Of a stretch of DNA of 64,000 nt, positions 7,433-15,838 are shown in pieces. Under the pieces are notes generated by a model, which was not told the DNA's origin, did no database searches, and saw only the letters and a program-made list of their open reading frames with translations. The translations under genes were made by a program, and so were the position numbers. Position 1 is the first letter of the stretch. The number at the start of each line of letters is the position of its first letter. The stretch is from the NCBI GenBank assembly GCA_900768545.1, contig CAAGDD010000007.1, forward strand, positions 1 through 64,000. Direction: 5' to 3'. The stretch is from Clostridia bacterium. Its GTDB lineage: Bacteria; Bacillota; Clostridia; Christensenellales; UBA1242.

Positions 7433-9166
7433 ATGATAGCAAAAAACAAATATAGAACAGTTGATTGTGGATCGCTTCGCATTGAAAATGTTGGCCAAGA
7501 ACAAACTTTGGCGGGCTTTGTTGACACAATTAGAAAACTTGGGGGAATCACTTTTGTGGTTGTTCGCGATTTTTACGGAAAAACTCAAATCGTTGTGCCA
7601 GACGAACTCGGTGTTGAACTTGGCAAAGAAGACAATATTTCTGTTCACGGAAAGGTTGTTGAAAGAACAAGCAAAAATCCAAATATGCCAACAGGTGATA
7701 TTGAAGTTTTGGCTGACAAAATCGAAATTTTGGGCAAGTGCACAAATGTTTTGCCTTTTGAAATCAAAACCAGCCAAGACGTTATGGAAGATATGCGTTT
7801 GAAATATAGATATCTCGACTTGCGTGCTGATTACAACAAAAAAATGCTTAAACTTCGCAGCGATCTTATGATGTTTGTTCGTGAATTTATGCACAAGCAC
7901 GACTTTTTGGAAGTCCAAACTCCAATTTTGACAGCGTCAAGCCCAGAAGGTGCGAGAGATTTCATTGTTCCAAGTCGTCTTAATCCGGGAAAGTTTTATG
8001 CGCTTCCACAAGCGCCACAACAATTTAAACAGTTGTTGATGACAAGCGGAATTGATAGATATTTCCAAATCGCCCCATGTTTTAGAGATGAAGACGCGCG
8101 TGCTGACCGTTCGCCAACAGAGTTTTATCAAATCGATATGGAAATGGCTTATGCCACACAAAAAGATGTTTTTGCTGTAGTAGAAGAGTTGTATGCAAGC
8201 ATTTTTGAAAAGTTTGCAGGAATGCGCCCAAAAACACCTTTTGCGCGTTTGACCTATGAGCAAGCAATGAGTGATTATTGCAGCGACAAGCCAGACCTTC
8301 GAAATCCACTCAAAGTGGCAGACTGCACCGAAATTTTCAAAGATAGCACTTTCAATGCTTTCCGTGGAAATGCAGTTAAGGCAATCAAAGCAAATTGCGG
8401 CGATAAGGGCAGAAAATTTTATGACGCTCTCACCGAATTTTTGAAATCTCGTGAAGCAAAAGGTTTGGCTTATGTCAAAGTCAATGACCAAGGCAAATTT
8501 GAAACAGGAATTTCAAAATTTGTGACTGAAGAAGAAAAAGCGGCGCTCAAAAAATTGTTGGATTATCAAAATGGTGACACAATTTTCTTTGTTGCTGACA
8601 ATAAGGATAGAGTTGTTAAATTTGCAAACGTTTTGAGAAATGAACTTGGCAGCAAACTTGGCTTGATCGATGAAAATGACTTCCAATTTGTTTGGATTGT
8701 TGATTTTCCATTCTACGAACTCGACGATGACGGAAATATCGCGTTCAGTCACAATCCTTTCAGTATGCCACAAGTCAGTGTTGAAGAAGTTAAGAAAAAT
8801 CCTTTGGCAGCAAAGGCTTATCAATATGATTTGGTTATCAATGGGTATGAAAGTTTGTCGGGCGCGGTTAGAAATCACCGCCCAGATGTTATGGTCGAAC
8901 TTTTCAAACTTGCTGGCTATGATAAGTCAGTTGTTGAAAGCAAATTCCCAGCTCTTTATAATGCTTTCCAATTTGGTGCTCCGCCACACTGCGGAATGGG
9001 CGCCGGCTTTGACCGCATTATGATGCTTTTGACACACAATGATTTCATTCGTGATGTTATCGCATTCCCAATGAACAAAAACGGCTGTGACCCACTTACA
9101 AACGCTCCAAACACAGTCACAGAAAAACAACTTAAAGATGTTCATATCAAACTTGATTTGGACTAA
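7433..9166 (+). CDS. aspS: Aspartyl-tRNA synthetase
   Basis: A 577-residue class II synthetase that charges tRNA-Asp. It has an N-terminal OB anticodon-binding domain (about 1-110), the motif 2 region YFQIAPCFRDEDARADRSP, an inserted GAD domain (about 280-420) and the C-terminal motif 3 GAGFDRIMMLL. AAGGAG six bases before the ATG at 7433 sets the start. The catalytic region reads FYALPQAPQQFKQLLM and APCFRDEDARADRS. I associate this with the alphaproteobacterial-style subtype, not the QSPQLFKQ form common in Bacilli. Expression is controlled by the upstream T-box. Confidence 0.95.
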   Translation: MIAKNKYRTVDCGSLRIENVGQEQTLAGFVDTIRKLGGITFVVVRDFYGKTQIVVPDELGVELGKEDNISVHGKVVERTSKNPNMPTGDIEVLADKIEILGKCTNVLPFEIKTSQDVMEDMRLKYRYLDLRADYNKKMLKLRSDLMMFVREFMHKHDFLEVQTPILTASSPEGARDFIVPSRLNPGKFYALPQAPQQFKQLLMTSGIDRYFQIAPCFRDEDARADRSPTEFYQIDMEMAYATQKDVFAVVEELYASIFEKFAGMRPKTPFARLTYEQAMSDYCSDKPDLRNPLKVADCTEIFKDSTFNAFRGNAVKAIKANCGDKGRKFYDALTEFLKSREAKGLAYVKVNDQGKFETGISKFVTEEEKAALKKLLDYQNGDTIFFVADNKDRVVKFANVLRNELGSKLGLIDENDFQFVWIVDFPFYELDDDGNIAFSHNPFSMPQVSVEEVKKNPLAAKAYQYDLVINGYESLSGAVRNHRPDVMVELFKLAGYDKSVVESKFPALYNAFQFGAPPHCGMGAGFDRIMMLLTHNDFIRDVIAFPMNKNGCDPLTNAPNTVTEKQLKDVHIKLDLD

Positions 9167-9180
9167 TCGTGCAAGGATAA

Positions 9181-9270
9181 GTGAATCCAAGTAAAAATGA
9201 GTTTGTTGTGAAAGACGACTTTATTGAAAGTTTTAAATTTGAAACAATCAACAAAAATTGTTTAAAATAA
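9181..9270 (+). CDS. Possible 29-residue ORF after aspS
   Basis: A GTG-started frame (NPSKNEFVVKDDFIESF and on) that ends exactly where the aspS terminator begins. AAGGA lies four bases upstream of the GTG, which is tight. Composition is protein-like, but the frame is too short to judge. It may be a small peptide or a chance frame. Confidence 0.2.
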   Translation: MNPSKNEFVVKDDFIESFKFETINKNCLK

Positions 9271-9298
9271 AAAAGACTCCTGATTGGTGTCTTTTTTA
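9268..9298 (+). terminator. Terminator of aspS
   Basis: AAAAAGAC and GTCTTTTT arms around an 11-base loop, with a T tail. Confidence 0.7.
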
Positions 9299-9597
9299 TT
9301 TTGTTTCTTTTATATTGTTATTGTATATTGAAAATTTGTTTTTTTGTAAAGTCGTTTTTGTGAAAAACTCTCCGTCACTTTTTAATTTTATCTTGCCCAA
9401 AGGCGAGTTGTAACAACTTTTAAAATCCATATTTTATCCTTAACAAAATTTTAAAATATTGGTTTCTTTTTGTCAAACAAATTTGTTTTTGAAAAATGAA
9501 ACAACTATAAAAATCACAAAAATTACACAAAAAAACGCGTTTTTTTGCAAAAAAATATGCAAAAAATTGACATTTTTTGTATTTTAAACCATATTTT
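9299..9597. other. AT-rich gap between convergent aspS and metK
   Basis: No gene seen. A perfect palindrome A6-CGCG-T6 lies at about 9529-9546. It has no loop, so it is at best a weak terminator for metK, which reads into this gap. Confidence 0.4.
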
Positions 9598-10713
9598 TTA
9601 TTTGATATTTTTAATCTTTTCCCAAGAAAATTCTGCTCTTCCAAAATGCCCAAAGCAAGCGGTGTTTTTGTAAATTGGCTTTAAAAGGTCGAGTTCTTTG
9701 ATGATATTTGCTGGCGAAAAATCAAAGTTTTGATTTACAAAATCATAGATTTTATCAAGAGAAACTTTTTCTGTGCCAAAAGTGTTTATGTTTAAAGAAA
9801 TTGGTTTGTCAAGCCCGATTCCATACGACACTTCAATTTCGCACTTGTCTGCCAAATTGTGTGCAACGATATTTTTTGCGACGTAGCGCGCATAATAAGC
9901 GCCCGAGCGATCAACTTTCGTCGCATTTTTGCTCGAAAAACAGCCACCACCAACGCGACCGACTCCGCCATAGGTGTCAACAACGATTTTTCTTCCAACG
10001 CAGCCACTGTCGCCAAAAGATCCCCAAATTGTAAACTTTCCACTTGGATTTATAATAAATTTAGTATCTTTGTCATATTGTTTATAGTCTTCAAGCACCG
10101 TTTGAATAACATTTTTCAAAATAATTTCTTTTATTTGATCATTTGTCAAATTTTCGCTATGCGAAACAGATATCAAAATCGTGTCAAATCGCACCGGCTT
10201 GTCGTCTTCATATTCGACAGAAACTTGGCATTTCGCGTCAGCATAAAAATCGTCGCGTTTTTGTCTAAAATTTTCATATTCTCTCATAAGTTTGTGTGCA
10301 ACAATGATTGAAAGTGGCATAAATTCGGGTGTTTCACCTGTTGCATATCCAAAAACAATGCCTTGATCGTTTGCACAAAGTTTTTCTTTTACGACCGCTT
10401 GATGAATATCTGGACTTTGAATGCTGATTTCTTTGATTATTTTAAATTCATTTTTGTAGCCAATCTTTTTCAATGCTTCTTTCGCAATTTTGTCATAATC
10501 GATCACGGCTTTTGTTGTTGCTTCGCCATAAACAAACAATTTGTCGTCTTTAATTGCACATTCGACTGCCATTTGACTGTTTGGGTCTTGCGTCAGTGCT
10601 GCATCCAAAAAACTGTCGGCAATAAAGTCACAAGTCTTGTCTGGGTGACCGATATTCACACTTTCGCTGGTGATAATTTTTTTGTTGATTTGTTTTTCTT
10701 TTTGCGTTTTCAT
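9598..10713 (-). CDS. metK: S-adenosylmethionine synthetase
   Basis: A 371-residue MetK, making S-adenosylmethionine from methionine and ATP. Motifs: GHPDK (22-26), the ANDQGIVFGYATGE ATP/methionine loop, FIINPSGKFTIWG, and the glycine-rich loop reading GGGCFSSKNATKVDRSGAYY, where most relatives have GGGAFSGKD. It is about 20 residues shorter than typical bacterial enzymes. GAGGG lies six bases before the ATG. The gene is preceded by a SAM-sensing riboswitch and attenuator, so it should be off when SAM is plentiful. It converges on aspS. Confidence 0.93.
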   Translation of the reverse strand: MKTQKEKQINKKIITSESVNIGHPDKTCDFIADSFLDAALTQDPNSQMAVECAIKDDKLFVYGEATTKAVIDYDKIAKEALKKIGYKNEFKIIKEISIQSPDIHQAVVKEKLCANDQGIVFGYATGETPEFMPLSIIVAHKLMREYENFRQKRDDFYADAKCQVSVEYEDDKPVRFDTILISVSHSENLTNDQIKEIILKNVIQTVLEDYKQYDKDTKFIINPSGKFTIWGSFGDSGCVGRKIVVDTYGGVGRVGGGCFSSKNATKVDRSGAYYARYVAKNIVAHNLADKCEIEVSYGIGLDKPISLNINTFGTEKVSLDKIYDFVNQNFDFSPANIIKELDLLKPIYKNTACFGHFGRAEFSWEKIKNIK

Positions 10714-10749
10714 ATTTTCCCTCGTTTATTTTATTTCCATAAAGGGGAA

Positions 10750-10778
10750 TAAAAAATCCCATCGTTCCCGATAGGATT
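10750..10778 (-). terminator. Attenuator between SAM riboswitch and metK
   Basis: A nine-pair stem (10756-10764 with 10769-10777, one G-U pair) with a TTCC loop. Read on the minus strand it is followed by a T run. It is the expression platform of the riboswitch. Confidence 0.8.
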
Positions 10779-10784
10779 TAAAAA

Positions 10785-10878
10785 CATATTTTCTCCCATC
10801 GGTCAGACTTTAGCACCTTGCAACAATGTAGGTTGCTGTGTGGTCAACGGGTCTGTCCCTCGCACACTCTTTATGGAT
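10785..10878 (-). promoter_or_regulatory. SAM-I (S-box) type riboswitch
   Basis: The minus-strand leader contains the aptamer signature GAGGGACAGACCC, then CAGCAACC, then AAGGTGCTAAAGTC and GATGGGAGAAA, in the order expected for the SAM-I fold. It lies between a promoter and a terminator hairpin upstream of metK. The internal loop sequence (GTTGACCACACA) differs from the usual GAUGAAACCCG, so a SAM-I/IV variant is possible. Confidence 0.85.
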
Positions 10879-10884
10879 ATTTTC

Positions 10885-10913
10885 ATTATAAATCAACAAA
10901 TTTTAATTGTCAA
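10885..10913 (-). promoter_or_regulatory. Promoter of metK riboswitch transcript
   Basis: Minus strand: TTGACA (10913-10908), 17-base spacer, TATAAT (10890-10885). This is a full consensus and predicts a start near 10878, at the riboswitch edge. Confidence 0.85.
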
Positions 10914-11386
10914 CAAAAATTTTGTAGAAACAAAAAATTATTAAAATTTTCAAAAAATATCAAAGAATTTTGCGTTTTTATCAAAAAAACAACGATTTTT
11001 ATGCAATTTTTGTGTTTTTGTGATTATTTTTTAAATTTCAAATTGAAAATAATAGTTTTAAAACAACATTTTAAATATGTTAAAATTTTTTCGTAAAAAT
11101 AAAACCTTTTAAAAATAAAACCCTAATGTTTTCAATATTTATATCATAAAACGCAAACACAAAATTAAAAACAATTTAAATGAAAAGAAATTTTCAAAAT
11201 AAATGTTAAAAACAAATCGAAAATTTGATTTTGCAAAAATCTTAAGATTTTTTTAAAGATTAAAACAAATTATTGTCATTTTAATCAATTTTTTGCTATT
11301 TTTTTGACATTTTAAATTTATTTTTCTGCCGCTAAAATAAAGCTTTATATAATTATAAATAAATTATTAAAAATTTATTCTATTTG
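10914..11386. other. Very AT-rich gap between divergent metK and lipoprotein genes
   Basis: Long A and T tracts only. I see no coding frame, known RNA motif or repeat array. Confidence 0.5.
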
Positions 11387-11416
11387 TTGTGAAATTTTTT
11401 GCGCTTGTGATATACT
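11387..11416 (+). promoter_or_regulatory. Promoter of lipoprotein gene
   Basis: TTGTGA (11387-11392), 18-base spacer, TATACT (11411-11416), about 21 bases before the ATG at 11437. Confidence 0.5.
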
Positions 11417-11436
11417 ATCAATGTATTGGAGGACTT

Positions 11437-13281
11437 ATGAAAAGAAGTTTTAGTTTAAAAAAGTTTTTTTCACTCGCTTTGATTTTATGCTTTGGACTTG
11501 TCGGCGGCATTGTTTTGACAGGTTGTAGTTCGGACTTTGAATTGAAGGTCGGTCAAGATAAAGCTGATCTTTATTCTATTTCTGTTTCAGCAGACGGCGA
11601 AACTTTGACAAAGGCAGATAGTTACACTTTGAAAAAAGACCAAGACATTAGAGTTGATGTTGTGGCAAACAAGGCGGGTGTTGATTTTTCAAATTTGAAA
11701 GCAAAATTCAACGGTGCAGAACACGATGTGTTTAAATATTCTGCTTATGATGTTTTTGCACAAGAAGGCAGCGACAATTTGAAATATGGATATATTCTTA
11801 TTCCAAAAATCAATCAAAATGTTGAAATTAGTTTTTCTGGCGCGAAAGTGTTTGAACCACAAATCACAATCACAGTGCCAAACTTTTCAAATGAAGAGAT
11901 TGCGAAAAAAATTGCGATGACTCAAATCGAAATTGACGGCACTTATGAAAAACTTGCTGAAAAGTTGGACCAAAACGGAAAACTTGTGTTTAAAAAACAA
12001 TTTTCACAAGACCTTGTAAACAGTTTGTTTAAACTCAATTTGAAGTTTGACGGAACAAATCCTTTCAACTTGGCTGCGGCTGATATCGTAAAAATCAATT
12101 TGCCAAAAGAAACAGTCAATGCACAATCGATTGCTTACAAAGTTGGTGAATATGTTGTTGACCTTGGACAGTTGCCACAACTTGCTTCTTATGACATTAC
12201 TTTTGATTTTGGAAAGGTTACTTATCAAGATTATTTCTTGAATTTGCCAGAAAAATGTTTGAGTTATGAAGTTTATACTCAAACAACGGGGGCAAGACCT
12301 GTTTACAACGAAGACTTTATGCTTTGCGTAAAAATTACAGATGACAAAGTTGATGCAAGTAAATTTAAACTTCTTGCAAACAACAAAGAACTCGAACTTG
12401 TTTCAACCGAAGAAAATGTTTACACTTTCAAATTAGCACAAGGTTCAACTCCAAGTGGTGAAATTGTAAGCAGCACTTATGATATCAAACTTCAAGGCTT
12501 GACAACAACAGTTGATAAGCACGAAATTGACCATATAATAAATTCTTTGTCAGGCGTGAAAGACGCATTTGCGACAGTCTTGTTTGGAAGAGTTGGCGAA
12601 ACTGGCAATGTCGAAGGCTACACATTTGTTGATGAAGACGGAAAAACTTATTTGTTTGACGGCGAAAAGGGTGCGATTGAGTGGGAATATAGTTTCAATC
12701 CTATTTACAACACTTATGTTTCGGCTTATGACTTGAAAAATTATAAAGTATATTTGAACGATGAAGTTTTGGCCGATATGGCAGAAATCTTGACCGATAA
12801 AACTGAAACTTTTGAGCAACAAATTGGCGACTACAAATTTTATGCAACAGCCGACGCAAACGGAATTTTCTACAAATTTAGAATTGAATTTGCAGCAACA
12901 CAAGATTTCAAATTTGCTTTTGGCGACTTTGTGCTTGCAAAGAAAAACTTTAATGTTTCAACAAATATTGAAGATTCAAACATTTCATTGATTGAATTTA
13001 GTTTCAAAAACAGCGATGGAACTTGGGCTGATTGGCAAAACTTGACAAGCGAAGCATTGACATACAGCTTGGCGTGCGGAGATGTTATTGGATTTAGAAT
13101 TTCTCACAGCGCAACTTTCGATGCAAGTGCAGTAGTTCTTGAATCTACTCAATTTGTAAATTATGCTTCAATCAACACTGACAGATCTGGAGCGACAGCG
13201 AAGACAACAATAACATACAATGTCGCAAATCTTTTCAGCGCAACACCTGTAGACCTTGTTCTTACAATAAATGCAAGATAA
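11437..13281 (+). CDS. Surface lipoprotein of unknown function
   Basis: A 614-residue exported protein. The signal sequence MKRSFSLKKFFSLALILC is followed by a lipobox LTGC with the lipidated Cys at position 30. The mature part is rich in beta-strand-like alternation, with several similar blocks of about 100 residues (for example VPNFSNEEIAKKIAMTQIEI and VNISFKN-type strands), consistent with tandem Ig-like domains, but I recognise no catalytic motif. GGAGG five bases before the ATG fixes the start. The gene is monocistronic between its own promoter and mscL. It is similar in style to the giant lipoprotein at 31783-42927. Confidence 0.75.
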   Translation: MKRSFSLKKFFSLALILCFGLVGGIVLTGCSSDFELKVGQDKADLYSISVSADGETLTKADSYTLKKDQDIRVDVVANKAGVDFSNLKAKFNGAEHDVFKYSAYDVFAQEGSDNLKYGYILIPKINQNVEISFSGAKVFEPQITITVPNFSNEEIAKKIAMTQIEIDGTYEKLAEKLDQNGKLVFKKQFSQDLVNSLFKLNLKFDGTNPFNLAAADIVKINLPKETVNAQSIAYKVGEYVVDLGQLPQLASYDITFDFGKVTYQDYFLNLPEKCLSYEVYTQTTGARPVYNEDFMLCVKITDDKVDASKFKLLANNKELELVSTEENVYTFKLAQGSTPSGEIVSSTYDIKLQGLTTTVDKHEIDHIINSLSGVKDAFATVLFGRVGETGNVEGYTFVDEDGKTYLFDGEKGAIEWEYSFNPIYNTYVSAYDLKNYKVYLNDEVLADMAEILTDKTETFEQQIGDYKFYATADANGIFYKFRIEFAATQDFKFAFGDFVLAKKNFNVSTNIEDSNISLIEFSFKNSDGTWADWQNLTSEALTYSLACGDVIGFRISHSATFDASAVVLESTQFVNYASINTDRSGATAKTTITYNVANLFSATPVDLVLTINAR

Positions 13282-13344
13282 CACTTGATTTTTCGAAAAA
13301 CTAGGTTTATTATATAGTTAGATTAAAAATTTACAGAGGAAGTT

Positions 13345-14046
13345 ATGAAAAAGAAATTTTCGACAAAAGACGGATTTAAAAAAATTGGTGGATTTTTTAG
13401 TGATTTCAAAAAATTCATAAGCCGCGGAAATATTTTGGATATGGCTGTCGGCGTTATCATAGGTGGTGCGTTTGGGGCGATTGTTTCCGCCTTGACAAAC
13501 AAAATTATTATGCCACTTGTAAACTTGATTGTTTTTGCTTGCACGGGAGGCAAAGGAATCAGTCTTATCACAGTTTTGAATGGTCAACCTTATTTGCTTG
13601 AAGACGGCACGATAAATTCAGCCTGCATTTATATCGATTGGGGCAATTTCATCATGTCAGTGCTCGACTTCTTGATCATTGCGTTTGTGTTGTTTATGCT
13701 TTTGAAGGCATTTATGCGCGCAAACGATATGTTTAAGTCGTCAGTTGATAAAGCACTTAATAAACAACTCAAAGCCGAAAGAAAGGCTGTTCGTCGTCAA
13801 GCGAAAGCTGAAAAAAGACCATTTATCGAAGTTTGGGAAGAACATTTGCAAGAAAAACAACGCCTTGCTGAAGAACAAGCAAAGATCGACGCTGAAAACA
13901 AAGCAAAAGAAGAAGAGGCGGAGCGTTTGGCTCACCCTACACAAGAAATGCTTTTGGCTAGCATTTTGGAAGAACTTAAAAAACAAAATGCAAATATTGA
14001 TGCAGCAAATGTAGAAAAACAAATCGAAGAAACCGTTTCTAAATAA
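13345..14046 (+). CDS. mscL: Large-conductance mechanosensitive channel with long tail
   Basis: A 233-residue MscL, the pentameric channel that opens under membrane tension during hypo-osmotic shock. N-terminal helix FKKFISRGNILDMAVGVIIG runs into TM1 (about 28-52) with the conserved GNILDMAVGVIIGGAFG pore region; TM2 is at about 100-122 (FIMSVLDFLIIAFVLFMLL). The usual family length is 120-150. Here about 100 extra, strongly charged coiled-coil residues follow TM2 and end in a short PTQEMLLASILEELKKQ helix. AGAGGAAG precedes the ATG. A terminator lies just after. Confidence 0.92.
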   Translation: MKKKFSTKDGFKKIGGFFSDFKKFISRGNILDMAVGVIIGGAFGAIVSALTNKIIMPLVNLIVFACTGGKGISLITVLNGQPYLLEDGTINSACIYIDWGNFIMSVLDFLIIAFVLFMLLKAFMRANDMFKSSVDKALNKQLKAERKAVRRQAKAEKRPFIEVWEEHLQEKQRLAEEQAKIDAENKAKEEEAERLAHPTQEMLLASILEELKKQNANIDAANVEKQIEETVSK

Positions 14047-14050
14047 CATG

Positions 14051-14083
14051 AAAGCAGATTTATTTGACAAATCTGCTTTTTTA
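14051..14083 (+). terminator. Terminator of mscL
   Basis: AAGCAGATTT and AAATCTGCTT arms (14052-14061 and 14069-14078), then Ts. Confidence 0.85.
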
Positions 14084-14157
14084 ATATATTCTAAATATAG
14101 AGATAAACGGCTTGTATAAAAAATTGACTTTAAGCATTAAATTTATTGAGGGATAGT

Positions 14158-14709
14158 ATGAAAAAAGGAACAAAAAATTTGGTGGCATCGATTTGCTCAC
14201 TGCTTGCTGGATTGTGCTTGATAGGAATGTTTGGATATATGTCTTACATTATGGTTGTGATTATGATTTTGTTTGGCAGCGGAGCAGAAAGCGGAATTTT
14301 GGAAGTGCTTTTGCTACTTGGCACTTATGTGATTTGCACAGTTTTGGCTCTTTTGGCTTCAATCTTTTCGGTCGTAAGTTTTAAATATGTCAAAGCAAGT
14401 GACGAAGCGTATGACCGCGGACGCAAGACTTTTATAACTCTTATTGTTATGAATTTCATTCTCGCAGCTGCGTCAATTTTAATGCTTGCTCTTTCGATTG
14501 GCGGCGATTTGTCAATCGACTCAAAGGTGATGATGGCGTTTTATTGTGTGGTTGCGGCGTTGCAAGTTGCTGCAAATGTTTTGTTTATCATTGATTTCAA
14601 AACTCGAAAAAAGCCAACGCTTGCCGAACAAACAAATTTGCAAATCGACGAAGAGAACGAACTTAACAAAGAAAATAAAATTGATGAAGAGAAAAAAGAA
14701 AGTCTTTAA
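14158..14709 (+). CDS. Polytopic membrane protein, unknown
   Basis: A 183-residue protein with four or five membrane helices over the first 150 residues (starting LVASICSLLAGLCLIGMFGY) and an acidic cytoplasmic-looking tail (ENELNKENKIDEEKKESL). I recognise no family. GAGGG before the ATG at 14158 sets the start. The stop lies inside the 5' arm of its terminator. Monocistronic. Confidence 0.7.
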   Translation: MKKGTKNLVASICSLLAGLCLIGMFGYMSYIMVVIMILFGSGAESGILEVLLLLGTYVICTVLALLASIFSVVSFKYVKASDEAYDRGRKTFITLIVMNFILAAASILMLALSIGGDLSIDSKVMMAFYCVVAALQVAANVLFIIDFKTRKKPTLAEQTNLQIDEENELNKENKIDEEKKESL

Positions 14710-14724
14710 GACCTTCTTTTTTTT
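14693..14724 (+). terminator. Terminator overlapping the stop codon
   Basis: AAGAA-GTCT and AGAC-TTCTT arms with one mismatch, then eight Ts. Confidence 0.6.
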
Positions 14725-14789
14725 GTTTGATTTTGACTAGACTTTTGACTAAACTTTTGAAACAAATCAAGTCACAAATGCCATTTTTA

Positions 14790-14826
14790 TAAAAAAAGAC
14801 ACACAACATATTGATTGTTGTGCGTC
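14790..14826 (-). terminator. Terminator of tRNA-Ala
   Basis: Minus strand: arms 14826-14817 and 14807-14798 with a G-U pair, followed by seven Ts. It lies 13 bases after the CCA end of the tRNA. Confidence 0.85.
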
Positions 14827-14838
14827 CTTAAACACTGT

Positions 14839-14915
14839 TGGTGGAGATAAAGAGATTCGAACTCTTGACCCCCTGCTTGCAAGGCAGGTGCTCTAGCCAG
14901 CTGAGCTATACCCCC
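14839..14915 (-). tRNA. tRNA-Ala (anticodon TGC)
   Basis: A 77-base cloverleaf: acceptor GGGGGTA with TATCTCC (two G-U pairs), D stem GCTC/GAGC, anticodon stem CCTGC/GCAGG with loop CTTGCAA, variable loop of 5, T stem AAGAG/CTCTT with TTCGAAT, encoded CCA. TGC reads GCN alanine codons. It has its own promoter and terminator. Confidence 0.97.
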
Positions 14916-14927
14916 AAATGCTCTTTA

Positions 14928-14956
14928 ATATTAACACACAAAAAAACAATTGTCAA
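14928..14956 (-). promoter_or_regulatory. Promoter of tRNA-Ala
   Basis: Minus strand: TTGACA (14956-14951), 17-base spacer, TAATAT (14933-14928). Confidence 0.7.
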
Positions 14957-14982
14957 CAAAATTTTGCAAAAATAACAAAAAA

Positions 14983-15012
14983 CATAAAAAAACAAGGTCG
15001 ATGACCTTGTTT
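14983..15012 (-). terminator. Terminator of PH-domain gene
   Basis: AAACAAGGTC and GACCTTGTTT arms around 3 bases. On the minus strand it ends in a T run. Confidence 0.8.
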
Positions 15013-15043
15013 AATTTAAGCGCACAAACAAAATTGTGACGAA

Positions 15044-15430
15044 TTATGATTGAAATTCTGTGATATGAACATTGTGGATTCTTCTTTCTTCTTCAATCAA
15101 TGTTGAAAACATATCACGAACCTTGAATGGATCTTTTACATTTTTCAAAACAAATCTTGGAGAACGCTCGTCGTTGCTATACAAAATGACTGTGCCAGTG
15201 TTGCACATTTTTCCAAGAAGAGATTGAGTGAGAGAGATATCATAAATTCTATACAAATTTACTTCGTCTATCACTGAATATGTGAAGCCTATATCAGAAA
15301 AGATTTTGCACCAAGAGCCTTCTTTTTTGATAAGGTAATATCTTGTGAATGACAAAGGCATTCCTAAAAATCTTTTTCTATCTTTCCAAACTAACTTGGC
15401 ATTGTCGCCATAAGTCTTTTTAACGTTCAT
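15044..15430 (-). CDS. Bacterial PH-like domain protein
   Basis: A 128-residue soluble protein that reads as one bacterial pleckstrin-homology-like domain. A beta-rich start (LVWKDRKRFLGMPLSFTRYY) leads to FTYSVIDEVNLYRIYDISL, the strand pair typical of bPH proteins, then GTVILYSNDERSPRFVLKNV and a final helix. Such domains often mediate protein or membrane contacts; the function here is unknown. AGGAG six bases before the ATG supports the start. It has its own terminator and no operon partner. Confidence 0.65.
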   Translation of the reverse strand: MNVKKTYGDNAKLVWKDRKRFLGMPLSFTRYYLIKKEGSWCKIFSDIGFTYSVIDEVNLYRIYDISLTQSLLGKMCNTGTVILYSNDERSPRFVLKNVKDPFKVRDMFSTLIEEERRIHNVHITEFQS

Positions 15431-15523
15431 ATCTTTCTCCTATCACAATCATTTTACATGAATTTTTCACAAAAGTAAACACATTTTAGCAAAATTTTCA
15501 AAATTTGATTATTTTTTCGAAAA

Positions 15524-15556
15524 ATAAAAAAGTCTTGCAAGCGCAAGACTTTTTTG
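15524..15556 (-). terminator. Terminator of cysteine-rich peptide gene
   Basis: AGTCTTGC and GCAAGACT arms (15531-15538 and 15543-15550) flanked by A and T runs, so it can work in both directions. Confidence 0.8.
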
Positions 15557-15568
15557 TTTAGGGGAATG

Positions 15569-15787
15569 TTATTTGCAATCGTTGTGGCAGCCGCAACCGC
15601 AATTTGAGAGCAAGAACAAAATTAAGAGAAGTTTGCAGTCTATGCAGATTTCTCCGCCTTTCATTCCGCCGAAACCACAACCGCAGTTTTGCAAGAGCAA
15701 AAGCAAGAAGATAAGTGTGCAGCAATCAAATCCGCCGCCACATCCTCTGTCCATTTCGCCACAGTTTGAGCCTCCAAAAAAGTTCAT
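15569..15787 (-). CDS. Cysteine-rich hydrophobic small protein
   Basis: A 72-residue protein with 12 cysteines and two copies of the same pattern: a cysteine, a run of Leu/Ile/Phe, then NCGCG (CCTLIFLLLLLQNCGCG and CKLLLILFLLSNCGCGC). It resembles high-cysteine small proteins of Clostridia sometimes labelled chorion-class or coat-like, by memory only. AAGGAGG five bases before the ATG is an unusually strong ribosome site and decides in favour of this strand. Possible roles are membrane insertion with metal binding, or a structural (spore coat) role. Confidence 0.65.
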   Translation of the reverse strand: MNFFGGSNCGEMDRGCGGGFDCCTLIFLLLLLQNCGCGFGGMKGGEICIDCKLLLILFLLSNCGCGCHNDCK

Positions 15788-15820
15788 TTGTGCCTCCTTA
15801 AATTTCTTATGTAGACTTTT

Positions 15821-15838
15821 GTGTAAAAACTCTTACAC
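15821..15838. promoter_or_regulatory. Inverted repeat upstream of Cys-rich gene
   Basis: GTGTAA and TTACAC arms separated by six bases, 34 bases before the start codon. It could be an operator or a promoter-proximal hairpin. Low certainty. Confidence 0.3.

Noticed and set aside
7937..8491. Long minus-strand frames inside aspS, and similar frames opposite metK, the AAA gene and typA
   Set aside because: They lie entirely antisense to highly conserved genes, lack ribosome sites and give Cys/Phe/His-rich nonsense sequence.
9529..9546. A6-CGCG-T6 palindrome as the metK terminator
   Set aside because: It has no loop and lies over 50 bases from the stop; such short A/T palindromes are expected in this DNA.
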